From assembly GCF_003050935.1 (NCBI RefSeq), contig NZ_QAOX01000004.1, forward strand, positions 372,001 through 436,000: a stretch of DNA of 64,000 nt, written 5' to 3'. The DNA comes from Luteibacter sp. OK325. Its GTDB lineage: Bacteria > Pseudomonadota > Gammaproteobacteria > Xanthomonadales > Rhodanobacteraceae. The translations under genes were made by a program, and so were the position numbers. The notes under the pieces were generated by a model, which was not told the origin of the DNA, did not search any database, and was given only the letters and a program-made list of their open reading frames with translations. This document shows positions 34,824 to 45,169 of the stretch, piece by piece. How positions within the stretch are numbered: position 1 is the stretch's first letter; the number at the start of each line of letters is the position of its first letter.

Positions 34824-37559
34824 ATGCGTTTGACTACATCACGGCGCGCCCTATGGGCGGCGCTGGCAGGCCTGATGGCCGTTCTCCCGCTGCAGGCAGC
34901 GGACCTCACCCTGACCCAGTTCCGCGTCCGCGGACCCGCTGGCGGCAACGACGAATTCGTCGAAGTGCAGAACACCGGCACGGCTGCACTGGACGTTTCC
35001 GGCTACAAACTCAACGCGTCCAACACGGCGGGTACCACCGGGACACGCTTCACCTTCCCGGCCGGCACCTCCGTGGCGCCGGGCTGCTTCCTGCTCCTGG
35101 CAAATACGGCTGCCTCCGGTTACTCCGGCAGCGTGACACCCGACCTGAAGTATTCGACCGGCATTACGGATGATGGTGGCCTCGCCCTGCTCAATGCCTC
35201 CGGCGCGCTGATCGACCAGGTCGGCCTGAGCGCCGGCTCGGCCTACAAGCTGGGCACGCCACTTACCAGCCTCGGCAGCACCAACGCCGATCAGGGCTAT
35301 GGCCGCAAGACGAACACGGCCGGTTTCCCGCAGTCCAGCGGCGACAATTCGGCGGACTGGGTCAAGGTGGCACCGACTGCTCCGCGCGCCAGCACCTCAG
35401 CGTGTGTCGCGCAGGGGCCGAGCCTTTCCATCGCCGACGCCACAGTGAGCCTGCGTAACGGCGACGACGTAACGATGCCTTTCACCGTCACGCTCAGCCA
35501 GCCGGTCACCACCGAGGTGACCGTGCACGCCGCCACGGCAGACGACACCGCCACGGTTTCCGCCGGCGACTACGACGCCGTCGACACCACGCTGACGATT
35601 CCGGCGGGTGGCAACAGCAGCACGCTCAACGTGACCGTGCACGGCGCGAAAGCAGCTGGTCCCGACAAGGCGTTCCGCGTCAACCTGAGCGACGCCACGG
35701 GCAATGTCACTATCGCCAAGGGCGCGGCGGTGGGTGCGATCCTCAACGAGATCCCGGTCGCCGCCGAGATCTGGCAGGTCACCGGCACCGGCCAGGTCTC
35801 ACCGTTGGTCGGCAAACGTGTCGCGACGCACGCGAACGTCGTCACGGCCGTCGGTCCGGCCGGGTTCACCATCCAGACGCCGGATAACCGCGCCGACGCC
35901 GATCCGCTCACCTCGAACGGCATCTATGTGTTCACCAGCACTGCGCCGACGGTGAAGTCGGGCGACGTGGTCGACGTCGAAGCAACGGTGGACAATTACT
36001 TCAGCCTGCCGGAACTGAAGAACGCCACGATCACCACGAGCATGCACGGTGCGCACCTGCCGAAGGCCGTGGCGTTCGGCAACAGCACTCCGTCGACCGA
36101 TCCGAACGCGCTCTCCTGCGGTACGACGAACTACCAATGCTATGTGGGCATGCGCGTCACGATCGACAACGGCATGATCACCACGGGCAACCTGCGCTTC
36201 AGCAACGAGCCTTTCGCCGAGGTTTACATCACCGCGAACGGCACGCGTTCGCTACGCAAGCCGGGCGTGCGTTACACCGTGCCCGTGCCCGACGGCGTGA
36301 ACCTGCCGAACTGGTCGGGCAACCCCGAAGTATTCAAGATGAATACGGCCGACTTCGGCGCAGTCGCGGCGAACACCCCGTTCAACGCCGGCACGACCTT
36401 CAAGGCCGAAGGCGTGATGTCCTACGCGTTCGGCATGTACACCTTCATTCCAACGAAGATCACGATCAAGAAGACCGCCACGTTGCCGCGCGCCGTGGAC
36501 TCGCGTCCGTTCTATGCAACGCGCGTGGGCGCGTTCAATATGGAGCGTTTCTGCGATTCGGACTTCAATACGGTCTTCACCTGCAGCGGGGGCGACACCG
36601 AGCCGACGCCGGATCAGGTCAAGCTGAAAACGCAGCGTCTGTCGGCGTACATCGGTAGCGTGCTCAAGCTGCCGGACATTCTCTCGGTCGAGGAAGTGAA
36701 GAGCCTGGCAGTGTTGCAGGGTCTGGCCAAGCAGCTGGGTGACGACTACCCGGCGCAGTACGAGGCCATTCTCCAGCCGGGCCATGATCCGAGCGGTATC
36801 AACGTCGGCTTCCTGGTTCGTACGGACCGTGTGCGGGTACTCGACGTACGTCAGCTGGGTGCGGACGAAACCTGGGACGACGAGGGCTCCGTCTCGTTCC
36901 TGCACGACCATCCGCCGCTCCTGCTCACGGCCGAGGTCCCGTCGATCATCGGCCGCATGCGCGTCAACGTGATCGCCGTGCACCCGAAGGCCCGCCAGAA
37001 CGTGGACAAGACCGGCGACGCCGCCGATCGCGACCGCGAGAAGCGCTTCCTCCAGGCCAAGTCGCTGGCTACCCAGGTGCAGGCGATCCAGACGGACCGG
37101 AAGAACCTGCTCGCGCCGCTGCTCGTGGTGGGTGACTTCAACTCCTACCAGTTCAGTGATGGCTTCACCGACGTGGTCGGCCTGATCGCCGGCCGTTACG
37201 ACGACAGCCAGAACCTGCTGAAGCTGGGCAATAACCTGGTCAAGCCGACGCTGTGGAATGCCGTGGATTCGGTGCCCGAGCAGGACCGCTACTCGTTCCT
37301 GTTCACCGAGAACTTCGGCAACATCCAGGGCCAGGCCCCGCGCCAGGTGCCGACCCATCAGGTGCTCGACAACGCCCTGCTCAATACCGTGGCGCGTGGG
37401 CTGTTCCTGAAGATGCAGTACGGTCGCGGCAACCTCGACGCACCGGTGCAGACGCTGGACGATTCGGCCACGGCCACCGACGCGAAGAAGGCGATCGGTT
37501 CGTCCGACCACGATGGTTTCGTGGTGGATATGCTGACGCTGCCGCTGGGGTTGTTTTGA
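34824..37559 (+). CDS. Secreted ExeM/NucH-like extracellular nuclease
   Basis: 911 residues from the ATG at 34824 (GAGGGG 9 bases upstream). The signal peptide ends at PLQA-ADL. The domains are a lamin-tail domain (about 20-140, NDEFVEVQNTGTAALDVSGY), a Calx-beta-like stretch (about 205-315, DDTATVSAGDYDAVDTTLTI), a central OB-like/NucH region, and an endonuclease/exonuclease/phosphatase domain from about 570. The last has LSVEEVKSLAVLQ, VIAVHPKARQ, LVVGDFNSYQFSDG and SSDHDGFVV, giving the catalytic Glu, Asp/Asn and His. It likely degrades extracellular DNA for phosphate or biofilm turnover. Confidence 0.9.
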   Translation: MRLTTSRRALWAALAGLMAVLPLQAADLTLTQFRVRGPAGGNDEFVEVQNTGTAALDVSGYKLNASNTAGTTGTRFTFPAGTSVAPGCFLLLANTAASGYSGSVTPDLKYSTGITDDGGLALLNASGALIDQVGLSAGSAYKLGTPLTSLGSTNADQGYGRKTNTAGFPQSSGDNSADWVKVAPTAPRASTSACVAQGPSLSIADATVSLRNGDDVTMPFTVTLSQPVTTEVTVHAATADDTATVSAGDYDAVDTTLTIPAGGNSSTLNVTVHGAKAAGPDKAFRVNLSDATGNVTIAKGAAVGAILNEIPVAAEIWQVTGTGQVSPLVGKRVATHANVVTAVGPAGFTIQTPDNRADADPLTSNGIYVFTSTAPTVKSGDVVDVEATVDNYFSLPELKNATITTSMHGAHLPKAVAFGNSTPSTDPNALSCGTTNYQCYVGMRVTIDNGMITTGNLRFSNEPFAEVYITANGTRSLRKPGVRYTVPVPDGVNLPNWSGNPEVFKMNTADFGAVAANTPFNAGTTFKAEGVMSYAFGMYTFIPTKITIKKTATLPRAVDSRPFYATRVGAFNMERFCDSDFNTVFTCSGGDTEPTPDQVKLKTQRLSAYIGSVLKLPDILSVEEVKSLAVLQGLAKQLGDDYPAQYEAILQPGHDPSGINVGFLVRTDRVRVLDVRQLGADETWDDEGSVSFLHDHPPLLLTAEVPSIIGRMRVNVIAVHPKARQNVDKTGDAADRDREKRFLQAKSLATQVQAIQTDRKNLLAPLLVVGDFNSYQFSDGFTDVVGLIAGRYDDSQNLLKLGNNLVKPTLWNAVDSVPEQDRYSFLFTENFGNIQGQAPRQVPTHQVLDNALLNTVARGLFLKMQYGRGNLDAPVQTLDDSATATDAKKAIGSSDHDGFVVDMLTLPLGLF

Positions 37560-37609
37560 GGTAGGCGGGCGTTTGTTGATGTCAGGTGTCCGGCTTCGGC
37601 CGGGCGCCT

Positions 37610-37689
37610 ATCGCCGATGAATCGGCTCCCACAAACAGCCGCTTCTTCGATGCGGGCCGGCTGTTTGTGGGAGCCGATTCATCGGCGAT
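37610..37689. terminator. Perfect 31-base inverted repeat between convergent genes, REP-derived, likely two-way terminator
   Basis: The arm 37610-37640 (starting ATCGCCGATGAATCGGCTCC) and the arm 37659-37689 are exact reverse complements over 31 bases, with an 18-base spacer. Each arm contains a GTGGGAGCCGATTCATCGG REP unit extended by TTTGT/ACAAA and GGCTG/CAGCC. It lies between the nuclease gene and the convergent pip gene, a natural place for a bidirectional terminator. No long T-run follows. Confidence 0.7.
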
Positions 37690-37697
37690 GCTTCTTC

Positions 37698-38937
<1,240 letters not shown>

Positions 38938-38941
38938 GCGG

Positions 38942-40324
38942 TTACAGGAGCTTGCCGGGATTCATGATGCCGTTCGGATCCCAGACGGCCTTGATGCCAC
39001 GCATCAGCGCAATTTCCGCCTCGCTGCGCACGCTGCCCAACCACGGCTTCTTCACCAGCCCGATGCCGTGCTCGGCGGAGATGCTGCCGCCGTGGCGTTG
39101 CAGGGTGTCGACGAGCAGCGAGGTGACGTGTTCGCACTGCTCGACGAATACGGCGTTGTCGAGATCGGCCGGCTTCAACACATTGATGTGCAGGTTGCCG
39201 TCGCCGATGTGGCCGAACCAGACCACGTCGACATGCGGGTACTCCGCCGACAGCAGGGCCTGCATCTCGGCCATGAAGGCCGGCACGGCCGAAATCCGCA
39301 CGGAAACATCATTTTTATAGGGCTTATGCGGCGCGAGGCTTTCGGTGATGCCTTCGCGCAGGCGCCAGAGCGCGGCAGCCTGGGCCTCACTTGAACTGAT
39401 CGCCCCGTCCACCACCCAACCTTCGTTGAGGCAATGTTCGAAGAAGGAAAGCGCGGCGGCCTCGGCATTCTCGTCGGCCGCGTCAAATTCGGTGACGACA
39501 TAGAACGGATGCGTCTCACCGAACGGTCGTTGTGCCCCGTGGGCCAGCACATGATGCAAGGCACGATCGGTGAAGAACTCGAAGGCGCCGAGCGTCAGGC
39601 GGCGCCGCGCCTCGGCAAACACCTTCATCAATGCATCCATCGCCGGCACGGCCAGCAACATGACCTGGGAGGGCGGCGGTGGCGAGGTGAGGCTGAGCGT
39701 GGCTTCGACGACGATACCGAGGGTGCCCTCGGAGCCGATGACGAGATGGCGCAGATCGTAGCCGGAGGCGTTCTTGACCAGACCCCGGTTGAGATCGAGC
39801 AAGTCACCGGTGCCCGTGACGACCTTGAGCCCGGCGATCCACTGGCGCGTGTTGCCGTAGCGGATGACGCGGATGCCACCGGCATTCGTCGCGATGTTGC
39901 CGCCGATCTGGCAGGAGCCCCGGGCGGCGAAGTCCACGGGATAGAGCAGGCCGCGCTCGCGGGCCGCGTTGTGCACGGCCTCTAGGGCGATGCCCGGTTG
40001 CACGGTCAACGTGCGGTCGATCGGATCGAAGTCGAGCACGCGGTTCATCCGGTCCAGGCTGACCACAATCTCACCATGTGCCGCGACCGCGCCGCCCGAT
40101 AGCCCGGTCCGGCCGCCTGACGGAACGACGGCCACGCCTTCGCGGTTTGCCCAGCGGACAATGCCCTGCACCTCTTCGACCGAGGCCGGAAAGGCGATCG
40201 CCAGGGGCGCGGGCGTCCAGCGCCGGGTCCAGTCGCGACCGTGATGCTCGAGGTCGCCGGCATCGGTGGAGAGCTTCAGCCCGGGCAGCAGGCGGGCAAG
40301 GTCGGACAGGCGCAGGTCGGTCAT
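38942..40324 (-). CDS. FAD-linked D-2-hydroxyacid dehydrogenase, probably D-2-hydroxyglutarate dehydrogenase
   Basis: 460 residues. It has a vanillyl-alcohol-oxidase-type FAD domain (VVPSGGRTGLSGGAVA, GSCQIGGNIATNAGGI, GSEGTLGIV) and a C-terminal FAD-oxidase_C domain with HIGDGNLHINVL, ISAEHGIGLVKKPWL and NPNGIMNPGKLL. The family covers glycolate, D-lactate and D-2-hydroxyglutarate dehydrogenases. It is divergent from serA over a 122-base gap. SerA can reduce 2-oxoglutarate to D-2-hydroxyglutarate, and such a dehydrogenase is known to recycle it in Pseudomonas, so this substrate is the best guess. It needs an electron acceptor such as an electron-transfer flavoprotein. Confidence 0.85.
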   Translation of the reverse strand: MTDLRLSDLARLLPGLKLSTDAGDLEHHGRDWTRRWTPAPLAIAFPASVEEVQGIVRWANREGVAVVPSGGRTGLSGGAVAAHGEIVVSLDRMNRVLDFDPIDRTLTVQPGIALEAVHNAARERGLLYPVDFAARGSCQIGGNIATNAGGIRVIRYGNTRQWIAGLKVVTGTGDLLDLNRGLVKNASGYDLRHLVIGSEGTLGIVVEATLSLTSPPPPSQVMLLAVPAMDALMKVFAEARRRLTLGAFEFFTDRALHHVLAHGAQRPFGETHPFYVVTEFDAADENAEAAALSFFEHCLNEGWVVDGAISSSEAQAAALWRLREGITESLAPHKPYKNDVSVRISAVPAFMAEMQALLSAEYPHVDVVWFGHIGDGNLHINVLKPADLDNAVFVEQCEHVTSLLVDTLQRHGGSISAEHGIGLVKKPWLGSVRSEAEIALMRGIKAVWDPNGIMNPGKLL

Positions 40325-40446
40325 GGGGCTCTCGCTCGGGTGTCCTGGCAGGGTGCCAGCGCGGCGACCATGCGTCCACTGCGCTGCAACATGAACGCCT
40401 TACTCTGGCATAGTGAGCGTCTCGCCTACGGATCTGAAGCCCGGCC

Positions 40447-41682
40447 ATGAAGCGCACGTCGTACCCGAAAGAAGACATCAAGGTCCTGCTGCTCGAAGGC
40501 GTGAGCCGCAGCGCACTGGACACCTTCCGCCAGGCCGGATACTCGCAGATCGAGTTCCATGAGAAGTCGCTCTCCGAGGACGATCTCAAGGAACGCATCG
40601 CCGACGCGCACATCGTGGGCATTCGCTCGCGCACCCACCTCACAGCCGACGTACTGGCCGAAGCACGCCGCCTGATTGCCGTCGGCTGCTTCTGCATCGG
40701 CACCAACCAGGTCGACACCGCGGAAGCCGAGCGCCTGGGAGTACCGGTGTTCAATGCGCCCTACTCCAATACGCGCAGCGTGGCCGAGCTGGTCATCGCC
40801 GAGACGATCATGCTGGTGCGCCGCATTCCGGAGAAGAACGCCGAGTGCCACCGCGGTGGCTGGTCGAAATCGGCAGCCGGCAGCTTCGAGGTTCGCGACA
40901 AGGTGCTCGGCATCGTCGGTTACGGCCACATCGGCACCCAGGTCGGCGTTCTTGCCGAATCGCTCGGCATGCGCGTGATCTTCCACGACGTGGAAGCCAA
41001 GCTATCGCTCGGCAACGCCCGCCCGGCTTCCAGCCTCGAAGACCTCCTCGAGCGCGCCGACGTGGTCACCCTGCACGTGCCTGAAACCGCACAGACGAAG
41101 AACATGATCGGCGCGGCCGAAATCGCCCGCATGCGCCCTGGCTCGATGCTGGTCAACGCCTCGCGCGGCACCGTCGTCGACATCGATGCGCTCGCCGCCG
41201 CCCTGCGTTCGAAGCACCTCGCCGGAGCGGCCATCGACGTCTTCCCCGTGGAACCCAAGGGCAATACCGATCCCTTCATCTCACCACTGGTCGGCATGGA
41301 CAACGTCATCCTCACCCCGCACGTCGGCGGCAGCACTGCCGAGGCGCAGGAGAATATCGGCATCGAGGTCGCGTCGAAGCTGGTGCGTTACAGCGACAAC
41401 GGCAGCACGCTTTCCGCGGTGAACTTCCCGGAAGTGTCCTTGCCCGGCCACCCGACCAGCCGTCGCCTGCTGCACATTCACCGGAATATTCCGGGCGTGC
41501 TGTCACGCGTGAATGAGGTGTTCTCGCGCGCTGCCGTGAACATCGACGGCCAGTATCTGCAGACGTCCGGCCAGGTGGGCTACGTGGTGATCGACGTCAC
41601 CACGACCGAAGAACACGCCGCCTCGCTACGCAACGAGCTGGCGGCGATCGATGGCACGCTGAAGGCACGCGCGCTTTACTGA
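40447..41682 (+). CDS. serA: D-3-phosphoglycerate dehydrogenase
   Basis: 411 residues, the E. coli-type length with one ACT domain. It oxidises 3-phosphoglycerate, the first step of serine synthesis. The N-terminal substrate domain has GIRSRTHLTADVL. The NAD domain has VLGIVGYGHIGTQVGVLAE, the Arg in NASRGTVVDIDAL, the Glu in DVFPVEPKGN and the His in LTPHVGGSTAEAQ (about residue 292). The C-terminal ACT domain (IPGVLSRVNEVFSR) is the serine feedback site. Divergent from the D-2-hydroxyglutarate dehydrogenase-like gene and overlapping the convergent VOC gene by 7 bases. Confidence 0.97.
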   Translation: MKRTSYPKEDIKVLLLEGVSRSALDTFRQAGYSQIEFHEKSLSEDDLKERIADAHIVGIRSRTHLTADVLAEARRLIAVGCFCIGTNQVDTAEAERLGVPVFNAPYSNTRSVAELVIAETIMLVRRIPEKNAECHRGGWSKSAAGSFEVRDKVLGIVGYGHIGTQVGVLAESLGMRVIFHDVEAKLSLGNARPASSLEDLLERADVVTLHVPETAQTKNMIGAAEIARMRPGSMLVNASRGTVVDIDALAAALRSKHLAGAAIDVFPVEPKGNTDPFISPLVGMDNVILTPHVGGSTAEAQENIGIEVASKLVRYSDNGSTLSAVNFPEVSLPGHPTSRRLLHIHRNIPGVLSRVNEVFSRAAVNIDGQYLQTSGQVGYVVIDVTTTEEHAASLRNELAAIDGTLKARALY

Positions 41683-42089
41683 GGGCGCCGGGACTCGATC
41701 ATCTTCCAGCCGTTGCCCGAGGGGTCGCGGAAGTTGGCGTCCACGGCACCGTAGCGTTCTTCCGGCGCCTGTGTGAACTCGACGCCGCGGGCGCGCATGC
41801 GCTCGTAGGCGTCGCGGCAATCGTCCACGTTGAGCACCAGCGGTGGCATGGCGCCCTTCGCCACCACTTCGCTCATGGTCTGCGCCGTGGCCTCGTCGAG
41901 CACCGGCGCCTGCGGCTTGAACAGACCCAGCTGCAGCGAAGGCTGGTCCGGATGCTGCACGGTGAGCCAACGGAAGTCGCCGTTCTGCGCGTCGGTATGG
42001 ACGCGAAAGCCCAGCTTTCCGACATAGAAATCGAGCGCTTCGTCCTGATCGCGAACGTACAGCCCGACTACTCCGATACCCTGACTCAT
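41676..42089 (-). CDS. VOC-family (glyoxalase/bleomycin-resistance fold) protein
   Basis: 137 residues, one vicinal-oxygen-chelate domain made of two beta-alpha-beta-beta-beta halves. VVGLYVRDQDEALDFYVGKLGF opens the first and GAVDANFRDPSGNGWKMIES closes the second. Proteins of this size are dioxygenases, glyoxalases or binding proteins; the substrate is unknown. It is encoded after an AraC-type regulator with an ATGA overlap, so the pair is probably one unit. The 3' end overlaps the convergent serA by 7 bases. Confidence 0.9.
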   Translation of the reverse strand: MSQGIGVVGLYVRDQDEALDFYVGKLGFRVHTDAQNGDFRWLTVQHPDQPSLQLGLFKPQAPVLDEATAQTMSEVVAKGAMPPLVLNVDDCRDAYERMRARGVEFTQAPEERYGAVDANFRDPSGNGWKMIESRRPQ

Positions 42090-42559
42090 AAGAACTCCGG
42101 TTTGTTGGGAGCCTCTTTTTTACCAGCCTGTTCCCGGCGTCGCTTCTCCGAAACTGCGGTTGTCATGCCCGGCCGGTAGGCGGCACTGACGAAACAGTGC
42201 GGCACCGTGGCCAGTTCGTGCCTGGCGGCCTGCTCGAAGGCGCGCCAATCGCTGGGGCTCTTGCCGGTTACGTCGCGGAACACCCGACCGAAGGTGCCCA
42301 GGCTGTTCCAGCCGGTTTGCAGGGCGATCTCGAGAATCGGCAGCTCGGTGTCGCGAAGCAAGGCCTTGGCGCGCTCCAGTCGACGGGTAAGCAGATAGCG
42401 GTGCGGAGGCAGGCCGAAGGCTTGTTTGAAGGATCGCGCGAAATGCGCCTCTGAGACGTGGCTTACGCGCGCCAGTTGCTCGACCGGCCAGGCCTCGTTG
42501 GAGGCTGCATCCATTCGGTCTTTGGCGCGTAGCAGGCGGCGCAGCAGCTCCGGGTCCAC
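42086..42559 (-). CDS. AraC-family transcriptional regulator, DNA-binding domain only
   Basis: 157 residues. Both helix-turn-helix motifs of AraC are present at about 25-110 (LARVSHVSEAHFARSFKQAF and PILEIALQTGWNSLGTFGRV, ending FRDVTGKSPSDWR). No N-terminal sensor domain is encoded; instead a 45-residue tail follows, rich in charged residues (SEKRRREQAGKKEAPNK). Short AraC proteins of this sort resemble SoxS/MarA and are often controlled by level rather than ligand. It is followed by the overlapping VOC gene, its likely target. Confidence 0.92.
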   Translation of the reverse strand: MDPELLRRLLRAKDRMDAASNEAWPVEQLARVSHVSEAHFARSFKQAFGLPPHRYLLTRRLERAKALLRDTELPILEIALQTGWNSLGTFGRVFRDVTGKSPSDWRAFEQAARHELATVPHCFVSAAYRPGMTTAVSEKRRREQAGKKEAPNKPEFL

Positions 42560-42574
42560 CTTCTCACCCTCGAT

Positions 42575-42675
42575 GTGGGAGCCGCTTCAGCGGCGATTGC
42601 TAACTGTGTCGCGAGCACCCATCGCCGATGAATCGGCTCCCACATGTATCTATTCGCCGATGAATCGGCTCCTAC
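42575..42675. repeat. REP-like cluster of three units
   Basis: GTGGGAGCCGCTTCAGCGG at 42575, a reversed ATCGCCGATGAATCGGCTCC unit ending in CCCAC about 70 bases on, and another reversed unit CGCCGATGAATCGGCTCCTAC ending at 42675. The CTTCAG and ATTCAT stem versions occur side by side. It lies between the AraC-type gene and the GGDEF gene. Confidence 0.85.
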
Positions 42676-42689
42676 CAAGCCGGAGCCGG

Positions 42690-43637
42690 TCAGTCGCCGC
42701 CCTCGGCGACGACGCGCGCGCGGCCGCGTTGCTTGGCCAGGTAGAGGCGACGGTCTGCTACGGCAATCGCCGGCAGGATGTCGTCGCCTTCCCTGGGCAC
42801 TAGTGTATGTACACCCGCACTCAGGGTCACGCGCTTGCCGGGGCCGAGCCCGCCGTGCGGAATCGTCGCCTTCTCGACCAGGTCGAGGCAACGCCAGGCC
42901 AGGGCCAGGGCAGTGGCCTCGTCGGTATCCTGCAACAACAGCACGAACTCCTCGCCACCGAAGCGGCACAGCAGGTCGTCCGGGTTTCGCACGATGTTCG
43001 AGAGCGCCGAGGCGACGCGCTTAAGGCATTCGTCTCCTTCCAGGTGACCGTAGTGGTCGTTGTACTGCTTGAAGAAATCGATATCCAGGACAACCAGCGA
43101 CAGGGTCTGGCGGCTCTCCCGCGCTTCTCGCCACGCCATTTCCATGACCATGTCGAAGCGACGACGGTTGGCGACGCCGGTGAGGCCGTCCTTGAAGGAC
43201 AGCTCCTCCAGCTCACGCTGCATGTCCAGCAGCTTCTCTTCGGTTCGCTTGCGTTCGCTGATGTCGAACATGAAGCCAATGAGCGCATTCGGCGAGCCGT
43301 CCGGATTGCGCACGACATGGACCACATCGCGAATCCAGACGTATTCGCCGGTCTTGGTCAGCGCGCGATAGTCGGCTTCGTGGTCGACGCCGGCCATGGA
43401 CTGCGAGACGCAGAAGTCGAAGACCCACGCGCGATCTTCGGGATGCATGCGATCGGCCCAGTCCTGTACGGTCGCCCAGGATTGCGGCGCCCAACCCAGT
43501 AGTTCTTCAATCTGGGGGCCGATGTAGGCGAAATTCAGCGTCGCCCATTCAATTTTCCAGGGAATCGCTCGTGTGGATTCGAGAAGGGTCTTGTAGACCC
43601 CGATGTCTTCCTCACCAATGACGTCTTCGATACTCAT
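42690..43637 (-). CDS. PAS-GGDEF diguanylate cyclase
   Basis: 315 residues. A PAS domain with PAC motif fills about 15-135 (NFAYIGPQIEELLGWAPQSW, VWIRDVVHVVRNPDGSPN). A short coiled linker (EEKLLDMQRELEEL) leads to a GGDEF domain at about 150-315 with an intact GGEEF active site at 227-231. The domain should make cyclic di-GMP. The inhibitory I-site (RxxD five residues before GGEEF) is degenerate: the Arg position is Asn (VRNPDDLLCRF), so product inhibition may be weak. No TM helices, so a cytoplasmic sensor, perhaps of redox or a small ligand. Confidence 0.94.
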   Translation of the reverse strand: MSIEDVIGEEDIGVYKTLLESTRAIPWKIEWATLNFAYIGPQIEELLGWAPQSWATVQDWADRMHPEDRAWVFDFCVSQSMAGVDHEADYRALTKTGEYVWIRDVVHVVRNPDGSPNALIGFMFDISERKRTEEKLLDMQRELEELSFKDGLTGVANRRRFDMVMEMAWREARESRQTLSLVVLDIDFFKQYNDHYGHLEGDECLKRVASALSNIVRNPDDLLCRFGGEEFVLLLQDTDEATALALAWRCLDLVEKATIPHGGLGPGKRVTLSAGVHTLVPREGDDILPAIAVADRRLYLAKQRGRARVVAEGGD

Positions 43638-43718
43638 GGCCTGCCCTATCCCCCCACTGACGGCTTCGACAGTGTAGCGGCGGAACGGAAAAAAGCTTGA
43701 GTCGCATCACCCCGGAGA

Positions 43719-45047
43719 CTACGCCGGCTCTCCAGAAGAGACATCCGCGGTCTTTACCAGCTCCGCCAAAGCTCGGCCGTACAGAGCCATGACCTGCTCC
43801 GGCTCGTCGTAATCGATACGCAGGCCGCGACGGAGTTCCCGGCGCATCAGGCGAATCATCATGGTGATCACATCGTCGGCATATGCCTCCGGCAGCTTGC
43901 CGCTCACCTCGGCAAGCCGGCCACGCACGGCTTCGACATCGCTCACGACAGGACAGATGCGATAGCGATAGACGCCGCCGATGCGGTCCGGCGGCAGATC
44001 CATGAAACGGTCGGGGCGTTGACGGAACGCACCCAGCGACAGACGGTAGGCGTTGTGACCGAAGATGGGGAGGTCGTCGGGCACGGGGCCCGCCTCGTCC
44101 AGTACCTGCAGCTGCGTGGCCAGCGGCAGGAGTTCGTCCATGCGGTAAGTATTTGCGACCCCGGCGTTACCGGTCCTCACCAGATTGGCCAGCAACTCGC
44201 CGAGGGAGGCATGGCCGATGACGGCGGCACGCTTCGGCAACCCACCCCAGGCACCGTCGGCACCGTTGAGCAGCGCTTCGATCATGGAGGCGTTCTCGAA
44301 GCCCGCGCCAGAGTGGATATGCATCAGCAGTTTCATGGACGGCGGCAGGATCGCTCGCGCGGCAGCAACGTAGGCCCCCACCTGGAAAGGCATATAGGTG
44401 CCGCGGTCGTCCTCCATGGTGACGCCCTCGAGCGGCAGGCCGGCGAGCAGCTCCATGATTTCGAAGGTAGCGTCGCTGGCCTCGGCGAAGGCATCGCAGC
44501 CGTCGACGATGTTGATGAAGATTCGCGGCGCGCCACCGTCCTCGCCCTTGATGTTCTCGCTCAGCCACTGCACGCTCGCAGGCAGGCTGCGCTTGAGCGT
44601 CGGGATGTCGTACATCCCCTGCATGCCGAACGAACTGAGGTAGATCTCGCTCACCGTATTCGGCACGCGATAGTCGCGCAGCTTCAGCTGCGAGGGATCA
44701 GGCGTGAACATGCCGTCGGGCGAGGCGATGCCCATCGCAGTGAAGGCGAAGCAGCCGGTCATGTCCGCGCCGGTATCGCGCAGGTGGATCATGAAGTCGT
44801 CGTCCACTTCCAGTTCGTCGGGCATCGCATAGTCCAGCGTGCCCAGCGAGATGTTGCGGAAGCCGAACTCGCGCAGCCTTGGCAGGATCGCGAGCTTTTC
44901 GTCAAGGGTCTGGCCGACGCGCGAGCCCACGGGGTTCTCGCGCAGGGACAGATCGATCATGAAAGGCTCGATGCCGGCAAGGCGGCTAGCCTTTACCTTG
45001 GCGTCGTTCAATGCGGCGCGTGCGCGCTCGCGAGCTTCCAGCGTCAT
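43719..45047 (-). CDS. DRE-TIM-barrel (HMG-CoA lyase/isopropylmalate synthase-like) enzyme of unknown substrate
   Basis: 442 residues. MIDLSLRENPVGSRVGQTLD resembles the metal-binding D-x-S/T-L-R-E/D start of DRE-TIM metallolyases, and LLMHIHSGAGFENASMIEALL followed by GADGAWGGLPKRAAVIGHAS is the HxH strand with the following glycine-rich loops. It is longer than HMG-CoA lyase and lacks the LeuA regulatory domain. The last 110 residues (RICPVVSDVEAVRGRLAEVSGK onward) are a helical tail I do not recognise. Metal-dependent C-C bond cleavage or Claisen condensation is likely, but substrate and pathway are unknown. It appears to be monocistronic. Confidence 0.65.
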   Translation of the reverse strand: MTLEARERARAALNDAKVKASRLAGIEPFMIDLSLRENPVGSRVGQTLDEKLAILPRLREFGFRNISLGTLDYAMPDELEVDDDFMIHLRDTGADMTGCFAFTAMGIASPDGMFTPDPSQLKLRDYRVPNTVSEIYLSSFGMQGMYDIPTLKRSLPASVQWLSENIKGEDGGAPRIFINIVDGCDAFAEASDATFEIMELLAGLPLEGVTMEDDRGTYMPFQVGAYVAAARAILPPSMKLLMHIHSGAGFENASMIEALLNGADGAWGGLPKRAAVIGHASLGELLANLVRTGNAGVANTYRMDELLPLATQLQVLDEAGPVPDDLPIFGHNAYRLSLGAFRQRPDRFMDLPPDRIGGVYRYRICPVVSDVEAVRGRLAEVSGKLPEAYADDVITMMIRLMRRELRRGLRIDYDEPEQVMALYGRALAELVKTADVSSGEPA

Positions 45048-45169
45048 CGTCTTCCCCTTTGATGGCCGCGGGCGGCGGACACAATGGCTTTCGGCGGATA
45101 ACTGGCGATCTTGAGGGTTCCGGCCCTGGGCTCGCCCTGAGGCTCGGCCGTACTTCCGCGAAAATCACG

